DNA of 64,000 bases from an uncultured Bacteroidales bacterium (GCA_947290775.1 CAMYPM010000001.1:186001-250000), one strand, 5' to 3'. Counted from the stretch's first letter, positions 1 to 10,717 are shown. The notes: generated by a model from the sequence alone, not told the origin. Numbers and translations: made by a program.

Positions 1-265
1 CTCCCGACATGTCCGGAGACGTATCTACATGAGAAATAAAGCCAATGACCGGTTTCTCTTCGTATCCCTTACTGGCAGGTATGGTGCCGGTTACATAGCC
101 ATACTTATCCATGTTTACCTCGGTGAGCCCGAGTTGTTCCATCTCTTTTTTCAGATCTCCCAGCAGTTTGAGCTGTTTCTCCGTGGAAGGGAAGGTCGTG
201 CTATTCTCATCACTCTGCGTGTCGTAAGATATGTAGCGCAGGAGACGTTCTTCAAGTCTTTTCAT
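1..265 (-). CDS. pepT: Peptidase T (tripeptide aminopeptidase), N-terminal part only
   Basis: Only the first 88 codons lie in the window; the rest continues beyond base 1. The ATG at 263-265 opens a frame starting MKRLEERLLRYISYDTQSDE, typical of the M20B zinc aminopeptidase PepT, which removes the N-terminal residue from tripeptides in the cytoplasm. Residues 79-88 read HVDTSPDMSG. This is the conserved metal site of the family, with His79 as a zinc ligand and Asp81 next to it. The gene starts 22 bp after the stop of an oligopeptide transporter on the same strand, so the two probably form a peptide uptake and digestion operon. That fits an asaccharolytic, amino-acid-fermenting lifestyle. The identification is firm from the N-terminus; the C-terminal catalytic domain cannot be checked here. 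Confidence 0.88.
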   Translation of the reverse strand, partial: MKRLEERLLRYISYDTQSDENSTTFPSTEKQLKLLGDLKKEMEQLGLTEVNMDKYGYVTGTIPASKGYEEKPVIGFISHVDTSPDMSG

Positions 266-287
266 TATAAGTAGTTCGGGTATAGGT

Positions 288-2267
288 TTATTGTTCTGTT
301 GTTTTCTTTACTCGTAGAGAGGCAAATAGGAAGTACGCAATGATTGCCAAATAGACAAGTAATGTAACCAAGTTAGCTGATGAAGTAGCTAACCATTCTT
401 GCTGCATCATATCTACTCCGGCGAATTTGAGAATGGCACTCACTACGCCCATAAGTGCACCACCGGCAATAAATCCGGAAGCAATCAATGTGCCCTTATC
501 TTTACGAAGTTTGTTGAGAGCCTCATCTTTGCTTCGTGTGCTTACCAAGTAGCTTACCAAACCTCCGATGAGGAGCGGAGCATTAAGTTGTAACGGGATG
601 AACATACCGAGCGCAAAAGGAAGCGCAGGTACCTTGATGGCGGTGAGGATCAGTGCGAGAATGGCACCGGCTCCATAGAGTATCCAAGGCGTTTCTCCTC
701 CTTCCATGAGCGGTTTGATTACAGCTGCCATAGCGTTGGCTTGAGGAGCTACTAAAGCATGTTCACCGGTGAATCCATAAGCCTTATTAAGCACGAGCAT
801 GACCCCGGCAACCGTAAGGGCAGAGACTGTGGTACCTAGGAACTTCCATCGCTCCTGATGCTTGGGAGTTGTGCCAAGCCAATACCCTATTTTGAGGTCT
901 GTGATGAAGCCTCCGGCCATGGATAGAGCAGTACATACAATACCCCCTATTACCATAGCAGCTAGCATGCCTCGCTCTCCGTTTAAGCCTATGCCGACCA
1001 ATGCTATACTCGTGAGAATAAGTGTCATAAGCGTCATCCCGGATACCGGGTTGCTCCCGACAATAGCAATTGCATTTGCTGCTACAGTAGTGAATAGGAA
1101 CGTGATAACAAATATGATCAACAGCGAAATAAGCGTTTGGTATATGTTGGCAGTAACTCCGAATTGAATGAAGAGGAGTACAGCAACTAATACGGCAACA
1201 ATAGCCAGCACAATAAAGCGCATGGAAAGGTCTTGCTCGGTACGCTTCAAATCAACCGCAGAGCCTCGGTTGCCACCAAACTCGGTTGCTGCCAATTTAA
1301 CGGCCCTACCAATAATCTTCGAACTGCGCAGGATGCCAATGATACCCGCCATAGCGATACCACCAATTCCTAAAGGACGTGCATAAGCTGCAAATATCTG
1401 TTCTGCATTCATTTGCCCTATAGTAGCGGTTATGCCGTCACCTACCGGCATTGTCATACCCGGGGCAAAGTAGCCAATCAGAGGAATGATCACAAACCAC
1501 ACCAAGAAAGAACCGGCACATATAATCGTTGCATAGGGAAGACCGATGATATAGCCTAAGCCTAAGACAGCAGCTCCGGTATTGACCTTGAAAACCATTT
1601 TGGTGCGTTCGGCAAAGGATGCTCCCCACGAAAGCATTCGTGTGGATAGCTCTTCTGCCCACAGCCCTATACTGCCTATGATAAAGTCGTATAGCCCCCC
1701 TATTAATCCGCTAATAGCAAGTACAATAGTTTGCTTGCCGGCACTCTCGCCTGTAACCAATACCTCAGTTGTGGCAGTGGCTTCGGGGAAGGGATACTTG
1801 CCGTGCATCTCCTGAACGAAATATTTTCTAAAAGGGATTAGTAGTAAAATGCCTAAGAACCCACCTAATAGGGAAGAAAGGAAGATTTGCCAAAAGCCGG
1901 CTTCCAACTCTAATATGTACAAGGCCGGCAGCGTAAAGATTGCTCCCGCCACAATTACACCGCTGGAGGCTCCGATGGACTGAATGATTACATTCTGACC
2001 CAACATATTCTTTTTGCCGCTCAGGGAGCCTATCCCAACTGCAAGAATAGCAATGGGAATAGCGGCTTCAAATACTTGTCCTACCTTAAGTCCTAAGTAA
2101 GCGCAGGCCGCAGAAAATAGTATAGCCATTAAAACTCCCATCAATACAGAATAGGGAGTTACCTCCTTAGGACGTGAGTTGGCAGGCATGATCGGTTCGT
2201 ACGTTTCGCCCGGCTTAAGTGCTCGATAGGCATTCTCGGGAAGTTTGTTCTTTACTTCTTGTGGCAT
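288..2267 (-). CDS. OPT family oligopeptide transporter
   Basis: This is a 659-residue inner-membrane protein with about 14-16 hydrophobic segments. The first is near residues 40-60 (SVLMGVLMAILFSAACAYLG), and the short hydrophilic N-terminus is rich in Pro and Lys. Length, segment pattern and the N-terminal KPGETYEPIMPANSRPKEVT region match the bacterial OPT family of proton-coupled oligopeptide importers. The family also includes siderophore and metal-chelate carriers, so the substrate is inferred. The downstream neighbour pepT, 22 bp away, favours di-, tri- or oligopeptides. Start ATG is at 2265-2267. A 324-bp non-coding stretch upstream suggests its own promoter. Confidence 0.9.
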   Translation of the reverse strand: MPQEVKNKLPENAYRALKPGETYEPIMPANSRPKEVTPYSVLMGVLMAILFSAACAYLGLKVGQVFEAAIPIAILAVGIGSLSGKKNMLGQNVIIQSIGASSGVIVAGAIFTLPALYILELEAGFWQIFLSSLLGGFLGILLLIPFRKYFVQEMHGKYPFPEATATTEVLVTGESAGKQTIVLAISGLIGGLYDFIIGSIGLWAEELSTRMLSWGASFAERTKMVFKVNTGAAVLGLGYIIGLPYATIICAGSFLVWFVIIPLIGYFAPGMTMPVGDGITATIGQMNAEQIFAAYARPLGIGGIAMAGIIGILRSSKIIGRAVKLAATEFGGNRGSAVDLKRTEQDLSMRFIVLAIVAVLVAVLLFIQFGVTANIYQTLISLLIIFVITFLFTTVAANAIAIVGSNPVSGMTLMTLILTSIALVGIGLNGERGMLAAMVIGGIVCTALSMAGGFITDLKIGYWLGTTPKHQERWKFLGTTVSALTVAGVMLVLNKAYGFTGEHALVAPQANAMAAVIKPLMEGGETPWILYGAGAILALILTAIKVPALPFALGMFIPLQLNAPLLIGGLVSYLVSTRSKDEALNKLRKDKGTLIASGFIAGGALMGVVSAILKFAGVDMMQQEWLATSSANLVTLLVYLAIIAYFLFASLRVKKTTEQ

Positions 2268-2591
2268 GGCGTTTATGTATTTATAGTTTCTTATTTATCC
2301 TTACCTAAGGACTCATGTACTGAGTTAAGGCTTTTATACTCAGGAATGAGTTCCTTTAGCAAAAGTACTGTTTTTTCTATATTTGCCTTGGATGGATTAT
2401 CTCCACGGCCATATAACGATCTCTCTTTTGCTTCTCTTTAAAGCATAAAAAGGGAAGTTAAGTCACCACGGGCATGCTCTCTCATAATAAAGGAATTAGT
2501 GTTAAACGGCTTACAATAAGTAAGTAAAACACTTTGCCTATGGCGCTAAGTTCCATCTTTTTTGCAGTCACAAAGATAGGGAACTTATGCC
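2268..2591. other. Intergenic region upstream of the OPT transporter
   Basis: 324 bp without a credible gene. On the minus strand it holds two -7-like boxes, TACTTTTG (complement of 2359-2366) and TATCTTTG (complement of 2573-2580). Either could start transcription of the OPT-pepT pair, but neither has a good -33 partner. No clear terminator is visible after nth. Confidence 0.4.
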
Positions 2592-3248
2592 TTAATTAAT
2601 CTTTTTTGCGGCGTTATGTGCGTGATATTTGCACAGATTACTAATAGGGCAAGCTGAGCATTTGGGATTACGTGCAGTGCAAGTACGCCTTCCATGTAAA
2701 ATGAGTAGGTGGTGCGTTGTGGAGAGCTTCTCTTTGGGTACGTGGCGTAGTAGTGCTTTCTCAATCGCCTCCGGTGTTTTGCAGCTCTCGGATACTAACC
2801 CTATTCTTCGCGATACACGCATTACATGTGTATCCACGGGCATTGCCGGCTCGTTGAAGTAGACGATAAGCATTACATTGGCAGTCTTGCGTCCCACACC
2901 GGGTAGCTGCATCAGTTCTTCGCGAGTGGAGGGTATCTGTCCATTAAAATGAGTCATTACCCCGTTTGCCATATCAACAAGATATTTTGCTTTGCTATTG
3001 GGGTAGCTGATACTACTTATATAGGGGAGTACCTCTTCAGGGGAGGCAGCAGCCAGGGCGCCTACTGTGGGAAAGGCTTCAAAAAGGGCAGGCGTAGTCA
3101 TATTGACTCGCTTGTCGGTGCATTGTGCCGACAAAATAACTGCCACCAAAAGTTCATACGCAGAGTGATACTGCAACTCAGTGGTCGGATTAGGTATTGC
3201 GTCACTGAGTGCCTCAATCACTGCTGCTGTACGCTCTTTAATGTTCAC
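2592..3248 (-). CDS. nth: Endonuclease III (DNA glycosylase/AP lyase)
   Basis: Base-excision repair enzyme that removes oxidised pyrimidines and cuts at abasic sites. From a GTG start at 3248 the protein has 218 residues, the usual size for Nth. It shows the helix-hairpin-helix [11 protein letters not shown] with catalytic Lys121, the conserved Asp139 in VDTHV, and a C-terminal four-cysteine iron-sulfur loop at Cys190, Cys197, Cys200 and Cys206 (C-x6-C-x2-C-x5-C). The frame stays open upstream to 3383, but that extension lies inside the end of pheS and does not resemble Nth. The GTG overlaps the pheS stop by 11 bp and suggests translational coupling. The start is inferred; the function is secure. 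Confidence 0.93.
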   Translation of the reverse strand: MNIKERTAAVIEALSDAIPNPTTELQYHSAYELLVAVILSAQCTDKRVNMTTPALFEAFPTVGALAAASPEEVLPYISSISYPNSKAKYLVDMANGVMTHFNGQIPSTREELMQLPGVGRKTANVMLIVYFNEPAMPVDTHVMRVSRRIGLVSESCKTPEAIEKALLRHVPKEKLSTTHHLLILHGRRTCTARNPKCSACPISNLCKYHAHNAAKKIN

Positions 3249-4260
3249 CTTCAAATTGCGATAGGAAGCGGATATCGTTTTCTGAGAATCGACGTAGGTC
3301 GTTGCATCTGTATTTGAGGTTTGCCATGCGTTCAATACCCATTCCGAGTGCATAGCCACTGTATATCTCCGGATCGATCCCACAATTCTTCAATACATTG
3401 GGATCAACCATGCCGCATCCTAATATCTCTACCCAGCCGGTTTGTTTACATAAGGCACAGCCTTTCCCATGGCATATATTGCAGGATACGTCCATTTCGG
3501 CAGATGGCTCTGTGAAGGGAAAGTAGCTCGGTCTTAATCGGATCTTGCTGTCAGGGCCAAAGAATTCGCGTGCAAAGAAGAGTAAAAGCTCTCTTAAATC
3601 TTGGAATGATACATGTTTATCCACATAGAGTGCTTCTACTTGGTGGAAAAAGCAGTGTGCACGAGCCGAGATAGCTTCATTGCGATATACGCGTCCCGGG
3701 CAGATAACCCGAATGGGAGGAGCTGTTTGCTCCATAATACGTATCTGCACGCTGGAAGTATGCGTTCGGAGCAGTACAGCAGGATTTTGCTCAATAAAGA
3801 AAGTATCCTGCATATCCCTGGCGGGATGATCGGGAGGGAAGTTGAGTGCGGAGAAAAGATGATAGTCATCCTCTATTTCAGGTCCGCGCGCTATGCTAAA
3901 GCCCAGCTTAGTAAATATAGCGACCACCTCTTCTTCCACAATAGAGAGTGGGTGACGACTTCCCATAGGAAGTGCGTCGGAGGTGCGTGTTAGGTCCTCA
4001 TGAGAAACCTCTTTTTCCTCTTTTAACTCGTTGCGGAGCTGCTCTATGCGTTCGGTGGCTATCTGCTTAACTCGGTTGACAACAGCCCCAAAGGAGCGTT
4101 TCTCTTCCGGAGCTAATTTTTTGAATTCTTCGAAAAGATCAGCTATCTCCCCCTTTCGGCTTAGAAAGTGAATACGTAGCTCTTCTACTTCTTTGAGCGT
4201 CTTGGGCTGTAGCTCATCTAACTCTTTCGTGAGCCGTTCTATTTTCTCTTGTAGCGTCAC
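3238..4260 (-). CDS. pheS: Phenylalanine-tRNA ligase alpha subunit
   Basis: Catalytic alpha subunit of the (alpha-beta)2 phenylalanyl-tRNA synthetase, 340 residues. It has an N-terminal coiled-coil arm (residues about 1-90, [20 protein letters not shown]) and a class II synthetase core. Motif 2 lies around [20 protein letters not shown]. Motif 3, [17 protein letters not shown], is near the C-terminus. Four cysteines between motifs 2 and 3 ([12 protein letters not shown]) are typical of this family. The start is GTG at 4258-4260. pheT is not adjacent, as in many Bacteroidetes. The gene lies 106 bp after gap, with a large hairpin between them, and overlaps nth at its 3' end. Confidence 0.95.
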   Translation of the reverse strand: MTLQEKIERLTKELDELQPKTLKEVEELRIHFLSRKGEIADLFEEFKKLAPEEKRSFGAVVNRVKQIATERIEQLRNELKEEKEVSHEDLTRTSDALPMGSRHPLSIVEEEVVAIFTKLGFSIARGPEIEDDYHLFSALNFPPDHPARDMQDTFFIEQNPAVLLRTHTSSVQIRIMEQTAPPIRVICPGRVYRNEAISARAHCFFHQVEALYVDKHVSFQDLRELLLFFAREFFGPDSKIRLRPSYFPFTEPSAEMDVSCNICHGKGCALCKQTGWVEILGCGMVDPNVLKNCGIDPEIYSGYALGMGIERMANLKYRCNDLRRFSENDIRFLSQFEGEH

Positions 4261-4287
4261 TTTGGTATTGTATTATGCTAAAAGCAG

Positions 4288-4344
4288 ACAGATACCTTCA
4301 TCTCCCAAATCGCTTGAAGCGTACACAGGAGATGAGGTATCTGT
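4288..4344 (-). terminator. Large hairpin between gap and pheS
   Basis: Bases 4288-4305 pair with 4328-4344 over about 17 bp with one bulged base. A small CGCTT/AAGCG hairpin sits inside the loop. Read on the minus strand it lies 23 bp after the gap stop and is followed by a T-rich stretch (CTGCTTTTAGC). It is probably the gap terminator or an attenuator in front of pheS. Confidence 0.65.
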
Positions 4345-4366
4345 ATTTGTTTATGATCAGGCTTGT

Positions 4367-5491
<1,125 letters not shown>

Positions 5492-5640
5492 TTAGATTTC
5501 AAAAGTATATCACCCTTCTGTATCGGTTTGATGCTATCCAATATTTCTTCACGCTCAGCGTATGAGTAGGTAAAGCCTGCGAGTAGATTGTGGTAGAATA
5601 GGGTATTACGTTTTTCACCCTCTCTCAAATGCGTCAAAAA

Positions 5641-5730
5641 AAAGATCTGTAACTTTCGTTCAAAAGATTAGAATCTTTTGTTCAAAACATCAGAACCTAT
5701 CAAACAAAATATCTATACTTTTTGTGGAAA
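5641..5730. repeat. Intergenic array of four 21-22 bp units (array 1)
   Basis: Four degenerate units begin with an A-run and end with a T-run, for example AAAACATCAGAACCTATC and AAAATATCTATACTTTTTG. The second unit is nearly a perfect palindrome around AAAAGATT/AATCTTTT. The array starts 35 bp past the pgm terminator hairpin. It belongs to the same family as arrays near 12.2, 17.8, 34.1, 39.3, 45.2, 54.8 and 61.6 kb. Confidence 0.75.
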
Positions 5731-5764
5731 GCTTCTTAAAGCTGTGATGTGCGTAGGAAAGAAA

Positions 5765-5803
5765 AAAAGGACATCCGCAGCATTAGCTTGGGATGCCCCT
5801 TTT
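5765..5803 (-). terminator. Terminator of pgm
   Basis: Imperfect stem with AAAAGG/CATCC on one side and GGATG/CCTTTT on the other around a 14-nt loop. On the minus strand it is followed by seven T residues. It lies 31 bp after the pgm stop codon. Confidence 0.75.
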
Positions 5804-5834
5804 ATGTGAATAGGTAATAGAAAGGAGTGGAGGC

Positions 5835-7583
5835 CTATTCAAAGCCTAACCACTTCCTGATTTGCGCTATCTTAAGGTCTGCATTCTTACGTGCTTCCGG
5901 TAAATCGGCCCGTGTACTAATCGGCTCTTTAACGCATATGTAGAACTTAATCTTAGGTTCTGTGCCGCTAGGACGTATGGACAGCTTGATGCCGCCATCT
6001 GTGTAATACTGCAAAACATTGCTGGTGGTGGGCATGTCCAGAGGTTTAGTCGCACCGGTACGCAGGTCAAGGCATTGTAATTTGTCATAGTCGCGAATTT
6101 CTACAATGCGTTGGTCGACAAGTTCTTTGGGCGGATTCTCGCGGAATGAGCGCATCATTTCTTTGATCTCGCTGGCTCCTTCGCGACCCTTACGCACCAT
6201 ATTCATACCTTTATCTGCATAATAGCCGTACTTGAGGTATATCTCATCAAGCAACTCTAAGATTGTAAGCCCTTTATCCTTAGCCCAAACCGTTAGCTCG
6301 GAAAACATACAGCAGGCCGATACACTACTCTTGTCACGGATAAAGTCCTCCCAAAGGAAGCCATAGCTCTCTTCTCCTCCACCTATATAACGGTGCTTGC
6401 CTTCATTTTTGCGAATTACATCAGCAATCCACTTAAAGCCTGTATAAGTATCGTGCAGGGTTACCTTGTAGTCATCGGCAATAGCACGGATCAACTCAGT
6501 AGTAACTATGGTCTTTACAACATAATCATCCGCTCTAAGCTCTCCTATTTCCTTACGGCGAGCAATAGAGTAGTAGGTTAGTAACATGCAGATCTGATTG
6601 CCATTGATAAGGGTCATATTGCCCTCTTTGTCCCTTACAGCCACGCCTAATCTATCTCCATCCGGATCACTGCCTAAGACAAGGTCAGCACCTGTTTCAT
6701 TAGCGCGCTCAATTGCTAATGCAAGCGCCGCAGGCTCCTCAGGATTGGGGCTGACCACAGTGGGGAAATCTCCGCTGATATGATCTTGCTCCGGAACGCC
6801 TATGATATTACTGAACCCGAATTCCCTAAGGGCACGCGGTACAATGCGTTGCCCTGTGCCGTGAATCGGTGTATAGACGATAGGCATGTCGTGGTGACGC
6901 TTTATAGCATCTTGAGCGAGGGAAAGCCCCTTTACTGCCTCTATAAAAGCCCGATCTATATCTGCGCCTATTTCTTTAATCAAAGAGGGATTGGCTTCCT
7001 GCTTAACCTCTTCAATTGAAGCGATACGGCTTACCTCCGCAATAGTATTCTCGTCGTGAGGCGCAATCATTTGTGCACCGTCACACCAATAGGCTTTGTA
7101 GCCGTTATACTCCTTTGGATTGTGCGAGGCAGTTACCATTACCCCACTCTTACAGCCCAAATAACGAATGGCAAAAGAGATCTCCGGGGTAGGACGTAGG
7201 GCATCAAAGAGGAATACTTTAATACCATTTGCAGAAAATACGTTGGCTGCCGTTTCAGCAAAATAGCGACTATTGTGGCGACAATCGTGTCCAATGACTA
7301 CCTTTATCTCTTCGCCCGGGAATGCTTTTAGTAGATAGTTGGACAGTCCCTGCGTAGCCATGGATACCGTGTAGCGGTTCATTCGATTGGTGCCTGCGCC
7401 CATGATCCCGCGGAGTCCTCCAGTGCCAAACTCTAAGTTTTTGTAAAAAGCTTCGATTAGCTCCGTTTTGTCTGTCGCTGCAAGCATACGACGCACTTCT
7501 GCTTGCGTATCGGCATCGTATCCGTCCCGAAGCCAACTATTGGCTCGTTCGGTTACTTTAAGTAATACATCTTCCTGTCCCAT
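5835..7583 (-). CDS. Phosphoglucomutase/phosphomannomutase family protein
   Basis: Alpha-D-phosphohexomutase of 582 residues, the long bacterial form resembling PgcA/PGM2. It interconverts hexose 1- and 6-phosphates for glycolysis and sugar-nucleotide synthesis. The phosphoserine loop TASHNP (Ser153) follows GTGGLRGIMG near residue 53. The metal loop GSDPDGDRLG and the C-terminal phosphate-binding IRPSGTEPKIKFY are present. The start chosen is the ATG of MGQEDVLLKV at 7581-7583. The frame stays open to 7646, but that part crosses the tRNA-Arg gene and cannot be coding. Specificity among glucose, mannose and other sugars cannot be settled from sequence. manC lies elsewhere in the window. Confidence 0.92.
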   Translation of the reverse strand: MGQEDVLLKVTERANSWLRDGYDADTQAEVRRMLAATDKTELIEAFYKNLEFGTGGLRGIMGAGTNRMNRYTVSMATQGLSNYLLKAFPGEEIKVVIGHDCRHNSRYFAETAANVFSANGIKVFLFDALRPTPEISFAIRYLGCKSGVMVTASHNPKEYNGYKAYWCDGAQMIAPHDENTIAEVSRIASIEEVKQEANPSLIKEIGADIDRAFIEAVKGLSLAQDAIKRHHDMPIVYTPIHGTGQRIVPRALREFGFSNIIGVPEQDHISGDFPTVVSPNPEEPAALALAIERANETGADLVLGSDPDGDRLGVAVRDKEGNMTLINGNQICMLLTYYSIARRKEIGELRADDYVVKTIVTTELIRAIADDYKVTLHDTYTGFKWIADVIRKNEGKHRYIGGGEESYGFLWEDFIRDKSSVSACCMFSELTVWAKDKGLTILELLDEIYLKYGYYADKGMNMVRKGREGASEIKEMMRSFRENPPKELVDQRIVEIRDYDKLQCLDLRTGATKPLDMPTTSNVLQYYTDGGIKLSIRPSGTEPKIKFYICVKEPISTRADLPEARKNADLKIAQIRKWLGFE

Positions 7584-7615
7584 AATTTGTCTGCTAATTT
7601 GTGTCTTCCAGATAG

Positions 7616-7689
7616 TGATCGGGATGGGATTCGAACCCATGACCATCTGCTTAGAAGGCAGATGCTCTATCCAGCTGAGCTACCCGACC
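7616..7689 (-). tRNA. tRNA-Arg, anticodon TCT
   Basis: A 74-nt cloverleaf can be drawn. The acceptor stem GGTCGGG pairs with CCCGATC with one G-T pair. The D arm is GCTCAGCTGGATAGAGC, the anticodon arm TCTGCCTTCTAAGCAGA has TCT in the loop, and the T arm is ATGGGTTCGAATCCCAT. The discriminator is A and CCA is not encoded. It sits 32 bp upstream of pgm on the same strand. A possible -7 box TAACTTTG lies at the complement of 7718-7725. Confidence 0.95.
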
Positions 7690-7756
7690 ATACAATCTCA
7701 CCGAGTCTTGGCGGGTGCAAAGTTACGTATTTCTTTCTAATACGGATAAAAAAGTA

Positions 7757-8863
7757 CTATGCGGATAGCTCTTGGACCTGCCCATACGCTACCTTGAAAA
7801 GCGTATAGGAATTACCATATTGGGCTATTATTTCATCTAAATACTTTCGATTGGTATCCGTGATGAAGATTTGCCCATAGGTCGGTTGCATAACCAATGC
7901 TATAATGCGCTCTACGCGCTCCTCGTCTAATTTGTCGAATAGGTCGTCCATGAGAAGAAGTGGGTACACTCCTTTTTTCTCGGCGTATAGATTGTATGCA
8001 GCCAGCTTCAAAGCCGTGAGGTAAGATTTGTTTTGCCCCTCCGAGCCAATCTTACGGATTAGCTCATCCTCCAATAGCATGCTTATATCATCTCGATGTA
8101 CTCCATACAGGGAAATGCCACTCTTAAGCTCTTCATTTCGTAGTGCACGCATAGCAGATAGATAGTCGTTGTACGACTCTTGTGTCTCGGTGGTGTATTG
8201 TAATGCTGTGTGTTCGTTGGTGTTGCCAATGCTTTGGTAAAGCTGCTGAAAGAAAGGAATAAACTCTTCCGTAAAGGTCTTCCTCTTGGCACGAATAGTT
8301 ATTCCCATCTCAGTCATCTGCTCCTCTAATACATCCAGTAGCATAGCATCGGGGCGATCACTCCTGAGTAGGTTAGACTTTTGCACTAAAAGCTGTTCAT
8401 AGCGGCTGAGTACGTGCAGGTACTGACTGTCAAGCTGAGAGAGCAGACGGTCTAAAAAGCGTCTACGCTCGGCACTTCCTCCCTGAATAAGCTTATAGTC
8501 ATTCGGAGAGATAACTACGGAAGGGAAGCGTCCTACATGTTCACTTAGTCGTTTGTATAGCTTTCCATTGCGATTGAGTTGTTTAGAGCCTCGGGTGCGC
8601 AGCTTAAGCACGATGCGCTCTTTCTCCTCTTTGTCATTAATAAAGGTACCGGCTATAAACGACTCTTCTGCGCCTTTCTTGACTGCCATTCGGTCAATGG
8701 TAGAAAGGTGGCTGCGCACGATGGATAGGTAGTGCACGGCGTCTAATAAGTTGGTCTTCCCCATTCCGTTTCCTCCGAATATAGCGTTTAGCTTAGGAGA
8801 AAAGCGGCAGGAGGCATTCTCTATATTTTTGAAGTTGGTTAGGTCTATTTCAGCTAAATGCAT
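7757..8863 (-). CDS. recF: DNA replication and repair protein RecF
   Basis: SMC-like ATPase of 368 residues that helps RecO/RecR load RecA at gaps and stalled forks. The Walker A motif GGNGMGKT is at residues 30-37, after the typical start LAEIDLTNFKNIENASCRF. The RecF-specific segment RRRFLDRLLSQLDSQYL and the C-terminal Walker B region LLLMDDLFDKLDEERVERI are present. It follows dapA by 4 bp and closes the MATE-prmA-dapA-recF run. It is not next to dnaA/dnaN here, which is common in Bacteroidetes. Confidence 0.95.
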   Translation of the reverse strand: MHLAEIDLTNFKNIENASCRFSPKLNAIFGGNGMGKTNLLDAVHYLSIVRSHLSTIDRMAVKKGAEESFIAGTFINDKEEKERIVLKLRTRGSKQLNRNGKLYKRLSEHVGRFPSVVISPNDYKLIQGGSAERRRFLDRLLSQLDSQYLHVLSRYEQLLVQKSNLLRSDRPDAMLLDVLEEQMTEMGITIRAKRKTFTEEFIPFFQQLYQSIGNTNEHTALQYTTETQESYNDYLSAMRALRNEELKSGISLYGVHRDDISMLLEDELIRKIGSEGQNKSYLTALKLAAYNLYAEKKGVYPLLLMDDLFDKLDEERVERIIALVMQPTYGQIFITDTNRKYLDEIIAQYGNSYTLFKVAYGQVQELSA

Positions 8864-8867
8864 GTCC

Positions 8868-9785
8868 TTATGGGATGAGTGCAGAGAGCCGAGTGGCCTC
8901 TTCCTGCAAACGATGATACAAGGACTCAGAAGCTTCTACCAAAGGCAGGCGAAGCGTATTGTGAGTGAGTATGCCCAAAGCATGAAGCAAAGCCTTGATT
9001 CCGGTCGGATTACCCTCACAAAAGAGCAGCTTGTAGAGAGCTTCCAGCGCATTATCCACCTTTTGTGCGCGCTCCGGTGCGTTGATATGAAGCGTAGCTT
9101 GAGTTAGTTCGGGGAAAGCATTAGCCACCACTGAAATAGCTCCGTCAGCTCCTGCCCGCATAGCTTGTAGATTAAGCTGATCATCGCCACTTAGTATGGT
9201 GAAGTCTTTGTCTATCTGTTGCTTTATAGCAGTTACACGCTCCGGAATAGTAGCTCCTGAAGCTTCTTTGATTCCCACGATTTGTTTCGGGTAAGTATCG
9301 CGTAAGCGGAGCAGCGTGTCAATAGATAAGTTCACCCCTGTACGGGAGGGGATGTTGTAGATGATGATAGGTAGTGGAGAAGCTTGTGCTACAGTTGCGA
9401 AGTGTCGGTAAATACCTGTCGCATTGGGCTTATTGTAGTAAGGCACCACAGAGAGAATACCATCCACTATATCCGGATCCATTTGCTCCAAGCGTTGTAC
9501 TAATTTGGTTGTATCATTGGATCCTAAGCCGAGTATCAGCTTAGCTTGTCCCTTTACCTTTTCTTTTGCAAAGCGAAGCAGCTCATGTCTTTCCTCCATG
9601 CGTATGGTGGGCGACTCTCCACTTGTGCCGAAGAGTACGATATTTTCCACATGACCGCAAATGCGTTTCAGTAGCAACTCTAAAGAGCAAAAGTCTATTT
9701 TGTTATGATCATCAAAGGGAGTGACAAGAGCCACGCTGAGACCCGAGAAGGGCTTCTGTGGGGTAGAATGAGTTGCTTGCTTCAT
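8868..9785 (-). CDS. dapA: 4-hydroxy-tetrahydrodipicolinate synthase
   Basis: Class I aldolase of 305 residues that condenses pyruvate with aspartate semialdehyde, the first committed step to meso-diaminopimelate and lysine. The Schiff-base lysine is Lys173 in GIKEASG, and the catalytic tyrosine is Tyr143 in YNIPSRTG. The pyruvate-binding loop reads GTSGES, with Ser where E. coli has the second Thr. The start is the ATG at 9783-9785 (MKQATHSTPQ). Upstream codons overlap the end of prmA and look non-coding. The product supplies peptidoglycan cross-links. Confidence 0.94.
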   Translation of the reverse strand: MKQATHSTPQKPFSGLSVALVTPFDDHNKIDFCSLELLLKRICGHVENIVLFGTSGESPTIRMEERHELLRFAKEKVKGQAKLILGLGSNDTTKLVQRLEQMDPDIVDGILSVVPYYNKPNATGIYRHFATVAQASPLPIIIYNIPSRTGVNLSIDTLLRLRDTYPKQIVGIKEASGATIPERVTAIKQQIDKDFTILSGDDQLNLQAMRAGADGAISVVANAFPELTQATLHINAPERAQKVDNALEALYKLLFCEGNPTGIKALLHALGILTHNTLRLPLVEASESLYHRLQEEATRLSALIP

Positions 9786-9856
9786 GGCATTGAAATATTC
9801 ATGATTCTTCCCTGCAAAAATAGCAAGAAAAATGGCTTTTCCTGCATATCCACCCT

Positions 9857-10717
9857 TTAACGACAGTAAAAGCCCAATGCAGCCCAACCCTCTTTTTGCA
9901 TTTCGTATAGAGGGGTAAATTCTTGTTCAAGGGCTGCTTGTCGGATGGTTACGGCATCCTCTTCTTCAAAGAAGCCGCTGAGTAGAAGAATTCCCTTGTG
10001 GCGAAGGGTAGTGCGATATAGCGGTAGATCAGAGAGGATAATGTTGCGGTGTATATTAACGAGTAGAAAGTCCATGTCGCTCAGGCCGCTCTCACTGAGT
10101 GTGCCGAGGTACAGGTTGTTTGCAGGGAGGTCGTTGTGTTGTAGATTCTCTTGTGTATTGCGAATGGCTCGCTCGTCTGTGTCAATAAAGTGCATCTCCT
10201 CTGCGCCTCTTAGCAGTGCGGTGATGCCGAGCAGGCCTGTGCCACAGCCTACATCTATTCCTCGCTTTCCCCGAAGATCGGATTTGAGTATCATCTCCAG
10301 CATCATATGGGTAGTCGGGTGGGAGGCGGTGCCGAATGTATCTTTAGGCGCAATGAGAATCTCTAATAGGTTGCGATTGGGGCTGTGCGCATGATGTGGG
10401 GCGCGTATATAGAGCTGATTGACTACAGTAATGGGCTTTGCTTCTTTTCCCTCCCACACGGCGTTGTAATGTCCCTCCGGAAGTAGCTCGCTTGTATACG
10501 CACAGCGAAGAGGCGGAAACTCTATTTCCAGCACACCTTTTTCGGGGAGTGTGCATATCTCTGCTGAAATATACGCCATGAGCAGTCCACTCTCTTGTAT
10601 AAAGGTATCAAAGCCCATTGTAGCTAATTGCTCGGCCACTAAGTCGTATACGGATTCTTCAGACATCCCCTCAGGTGCCTCTTCTATGCAGTAGCGGTAA
10701 ACTTTATATTGCTTCAT
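9857..10717 (-). CDS. prmA: Ribosomal protein L11 methyltransferase
   Basis: SAM-dependent methyltransferase of 286 residues expected to trimethylate ribosomal protein L11. A divergent N-terminal substrate-binding half is followed by the Rossmann SAM domain with motif I GIDVGCGTGLLGI near residues 152-164. The motif FGTASHPTTHMMLEMI just before it is diagnostic of PrmA. Motif IV reads LLVNIHRNIIL, where most PrmA proteins have ANI. The start overlaps the MATE gene stop by 14 bp, so the two are probably co-transcribed. Confidence 0.9.
   Translation of the reverse strand: MKQYKVYRYCIEEAPEGMSEESVYDLVAEQLATMGFDTFIQESGLLMAYISAEICTLPEKGVLEIEFPPLRCAYTSELLPEGHYNAVWEGKEAKPITVVNQLYIRAPHHAHSPNRNLLEILIAPKDTFGTASHPTTHMMLEMILKSDLRGKRGIDVGCGTGLLGITALLRGAEEMHFIDTDERAIRNTQENLQHNDLPANNLYLGTLSESGLSDMDFLLVNIHRNIILSDLPLYRTTLRHKGILLLSGFFEEEDAVTIRQAALEQEFTPLYEMQKEGWAALGFYCR

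Noticed and set aside
3249..3383. Extended N-terminus of endonuclease III
   Set aside because: The upstream codons lie inside pheS and do not resemble Nth; the GTG at 3248 gives a protein of normal length.
7584..7646. Longer N-terminus of the phosphohexomutase
   Set aside because: The extra codons run into the tRNA-Arg gene and have no family similarity; the ATG at 7581-7583 fits homologues.
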